Made by a program: the position numbers and the translations under genes | Part shown: in pieces, positions 14,817 through 17,500 of the stretch | How positions within the stretch are numbered: the first letter of the stretch is position 1 | Layout of the letters: each line of letters opens with the position of its first letter | The notes under the pieces: model-generated | The model's input: the letters and a program-made list of their open reading frames with translations, nothing else | Databases searched by the model: none | Told to the model about the DNA's origin: nothing | Source: Chromera velia | Taxonomy: Eukaryota > Sar > Chromeraceae | Assembly: GCA_018398765.1 (NCBI GenBank) | Contig: JAHBMJ010000391.1 | Coordinates: forward strand, 14,963-32,462 | Direction of reading: 5' to 3' | Length of the DNA stretch: 17,500 bases

Positions 14817-17500
14817 TTACACCATTCCGGTTGATCCCCCCACAGGCTTGGCCAGTTGTCCTTTCTTGGAGAGCTCCTGCTTGACCTTCTCCTCGACCTT
14901 CTTGGCCTGGGTAGCGAGAACACCCTCCTCTGTTTGTTGCCTGCAGAGAGAGAAGTAGGAAGAGAGAAAATGAAGAATAAAGGATTCAAAAGCTGTTTCT
15001 TCAGGTGGGCTGTGTACCACAGCGGATTTCCTGAGTTCATTCTCAGCATCTGAAGAACGATCACGAGAAAAAAAATCAAAAAGCCGCCCAAGCCCATTCG
15101 TTCCCTCCCTGTCTCTTGCAGCTCACCCCTTCAGTTCGCACTTGTTGAATCCGAAGGCGACCGGACGGACAGTGGGGTCCTCCAGGGACACCACCAGGCT
15201 CTGGTCTGCACACACACGCAAGAAGACAAACAAGAAGGAGAGAAGGGGGGAGACTCAGTAAGTAGCGGTTGAATTAGCTGCGAGCTTATGGTCTCTACTG
15301 TGTTCTCAAGACAGAGGTAAACCTTCAACTCCTTCACCCTGTATCGAGCAGTGAGTCTGTCTATCGACGCATGCATATTCTTGGGCTTCTGCATTTCTCC
15401 TCTTGTCTTTGGTGGCCAGGTTCATCAGCGATTTGTCATTTTTTACACAAAAGGAAAAAGTTTGCGAAAGGAACCAGCCCACCACACATTCTACGAACCG
15501 ACGACCCAGCAAGCCAGCCAGACAGCCAACGGACCCATGGACAGACATACCTCCAATGACAAGCTCGGACTCTTTGTTGATGTTTGGGTGGCCTCCGAGG
15601 ATTTCATCAACCTTCAAGTCGGTTCTTTCCTTGGCAATCGCGTCTTTCTGAAACAATCAGGAGACCAGACAAAGGGGAGAGGGACGAGAACGGGAGAGAG
15701 ATGGCAAGAAATATAAAAACAACCAAAGCGCTCTCTGCTCATTGGTGGTCTCTCTGTATAAGCCCGCTTCCCCCACTTTCTGCTTTCCCCCGACCTCCCA
15801 AAAACTCGAAGCGGTAGGGAGTCTGTATCTTTTCTAGGTATCGAATGCTTTTCTAGGTATCGAATCTTGTCAGTTGTATGTCCTGGGGACCTCCCGTTCC
15901 TTCCTTCTTCCAGCCACTTTTTTTCCTTCTCTTTTTTTTCTCTTTCTCGCGCAGCAACACAATCGAGGCACAGCCCCAAGGAAAGTGAGTAAACACAGAG
16001 ACGCACGCACCTCTGCAGTTTTGTACAATCCCACGAAGGTGAGGATGAGGAGGACGAGGAAGACCAACAGGGTGAAGGCAAAGGCCGCGTGGCGCTCCAC
16101 AGGCTGGTTGTACAGACCAGCGCCTGTCTTCGGGAAGTCGCCAGGGATGACCGCGTCGAGGGATCTGCACGATAGATATATGCAACAATCAAAGGATTCT
16201 GTTTCTCTCTGTGCATGCATTTTCTTCCCCATTTAACCATCCATCCATCCATCCATCCATCCATCCATCCATCCACAAATGTACACATGGAGTGAAACGA
16301 CCCACGTTGCGGTTGGTCAACACGCAATGCATCCTGAGGCACGTCAGCCAGACAATGAAAACGAACCAGAAGGCCAATACAGCGGCAGCAGAGATATCAC
16401 AAAGACGGCTCTACAGACAAAGCTTCATCCTAAGGTTTTGTTTGTTCCACAGAGGCATCCTTTCTGGCAGCATAGTAATTTTGAAGGGGAGCGGCATGGA
16501 TGCGCTGTTCGACTTCTCCTTTGCAGATGTCTGCATGCATGCAACCCCGGTAACAACCGCCTCACTGAACCGTCAGTCAAACAAAGGAAGTGCCATGCAG
16601 ACGGAGGGAGATGCAACCAGACTGACTGCGTCACATAGGCGAGAAGGGCGGCGTTGAAAATTGCGGACAGAAATGTGACTGCCTGCAAGAACGATCCATT
16701 AGCAAAGAAGTCAAACCCCCTTGAGCATTTTCTTTCTTGTGCGACTATTTGACATGCGGAAAAACCAAATCAGGAACCGAACCAGGAATCACTGTTTGAC
16801 GACATGCAGAGTCCCCTGATTTGAGAGTGCATTTTGTGTGAAACAGTGGAGGGGTGTTCGGAAGCTCAATGGTTATGAAATGCATAATCCTGAAAAGAGG
16901 AAGACAAGCTTGCAAACGGTTCACCATGAGCAAACCTTAAGAAAAACTCACATGTGAAATTCAAGTTCGCGCTTTCAGATTTCTTTTCTACTCAGAGAAC
17001 CAGACAGGAATGCCTGGCATGCTGGCAGTTCTCTCTCTCTCTCTCTCTGTCTCACCTGGAGGATTCCGATCCAGGGTCCGATTCCCTCTGCCGTCTCTGG
17101 AGTGGGTCTCCTTGTCAGGTGGAACAGCTTGAACGCATCGACCTGCATGTCCGTAGAGGTATTCATCCAGAAGAGACAAATCTACATCAACCAACAGTAA
17201 TGGATCACTGAACGTCCGAGTCGGGAAAAGAATTCAGAGGCCTCTTCGGACAGGCAGATGAACAAGAGACTGCTTGCACTTCCCTCTGTTGACTTCTTCC
17301 CGCCCCCCCCCTCCAACCTTTGTCTCGATGACGAAGAACACGAAGGCAAGCGCGGGAGCAATGGGGAATCCGACCACGAAGAGGGACATGTAGCAGAACT
17401 GTTGCATCACCTCGTTGTAGTCTGTGAACGCCCCGTCGAGCTGTCCGTTGCCGTAGGGCTCCTTCTCGAGACCCGAACGGGCAGCGAACTCGAGACGGAC
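14817..17500 (-). CDS. TMEM16/anoctamin family membrane protein, C-terminal part (eight exons)
   Basis: Minus-strand exons are 17500-17318, 17142-17056, 16682-16635, 16410-16322, 16164-16011, 15647-15551, 15205-15127 and 14940-14817 (TAA), giving about 286 residues; the 5' part is outside the window. Family hallmarks come in order: [47 protein letters not shown]. Anoctamins are ER or plasma-membrane lipid scramblases or Ca-activated chloride channels. Asp27/Glu30 (DxxE) and Glu59/Asp63 (ExxxD) of this fragment fall at the positions of mouse TMEM16A E702/E705 and E734/D738, so calcium gating looks retained. Further membrane segments lie near 86-106, 117-135 and 161-183. A Lys/Glu-rich helix ([14 protein letters not shown]) precedes the C-terminus. 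All joins keep frame. The donor of the exon at 16410 is uncertain: 16322 gives frame with the next exon, while GTGGGT after 16306 does not. Confidence 0.85.
15829..15865. repeat. 19-base tandem duplication in an anoctamin intron
   Basis: CTTTTCTAGGTATCGAAT occurs at 15829-15846 and again at 15848-15865, identical. It lies inside the 363-base intron 15648-16010 and is a recent local duplication with no evident role. Confidence 0.85.
16237..16274. repeat. (CCAT)n microsatellite in an anoctamin intron
   Basis: About nine and a half uninterrupted CCAT units. It lies in the intron between the exons ending at 16322 and starting at 16164. Minus-strand frames through it read as repeated WMDG, which is not protein coding. 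Confidence 0.95.
17031..17048. repeat. (CT)n microsatellite near a donor site
   Basis: Nine CT units on the plus strand, which is (AG)n in the transcript, beginning about 8 bases downstream of the donor GTGAGA that follows the exon ending at 17056. Confidence 0.9.

Noticed and set aside
15614-16377. Minus-strand frames with WMDG repeats and Ser-rich stretches
   Set aside because: The WMDG run is the (CCAT)n microsatellite, and the remainder is intron or the wrong frame of the anoctamin exons.
1-17500. CRISPR array, bacterial insertion sequence or phage genes
   Set aside because: No regularly spaced direct repeats with unique spacers, no transposase or integrase motifs in any frame, and the genes are spliced.

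Overview
The window looks like nuclear DNA of a eukaryote, probably a microbial alga or related protist. Coding blocks are GC-rich and split by many short GT-AG introns (about 80 to 740 bases). They are separated by AT-rich intergenic stretches holding hairpins, microsatellites and decayed repeats. The ratio of genes to spacer, the TGCAG-type 3' splice sites and the gene content would suit an alveolate alga such as a chromerid, but that guess at taxon is weak. No bacterial operon, CRISPR array, rRNA or convincing tRNA was seen.

Three real genes can be reconstructed with reading frames that agree across introns. (1) Plus strand, 991-3210: a three-exon gene for tRNA 2-selenouridine synthase (SelU/MnmH), an enzyme known best from bacteria. 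It carries a long N-terminal extension that looks like organelle targeting, the catalytic cysteine in CWRGGERS, and a P-loop that lacks the usual Thr/Ser. (2) Minus strand, 10955-5688: an eight-exon gene for a leucine-rich-repeat protein of the ribonuclease-inhibitor type, about 965 residues. Seven short exons are followed by one 2.3-kb intronless exon that holds most of the repeats. (3) Minus strand, 17500-14817: the last eight exons of a TMEM16/anoctamin family membrane protein. Its 5' part lies beyond the window edge. Four acidic residues of the family's calcium site are visible.

The spacers are not empty. Positions 3211-5687 are AT-rich and CTAG-rich, with hairpins. Positions 11105-11262 resemble a tRNA-derived, Pol III-type short element. 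Positions 11374-11826 form a large inverted repeat (foldback or MITE-like element). Positions 12166-12264 hold three 33-base tandem units. Positions 12842-13237 hold an acidic and then RGG-like reading frame broken by TAA codons. Positions 13805-14094 hold a possible broken membrane-protein fragment.

The three genes have no obvious shared pathway: one is tRNA modification (selenium), one a protein-interaction scaffold, one a membrane lipid scramblase or ion channel. Nothing indicates a multi-gene system. The most interesting single items are the eukaryotic SelU with its altered Walker A motif, the anoctamin and the foldback element.
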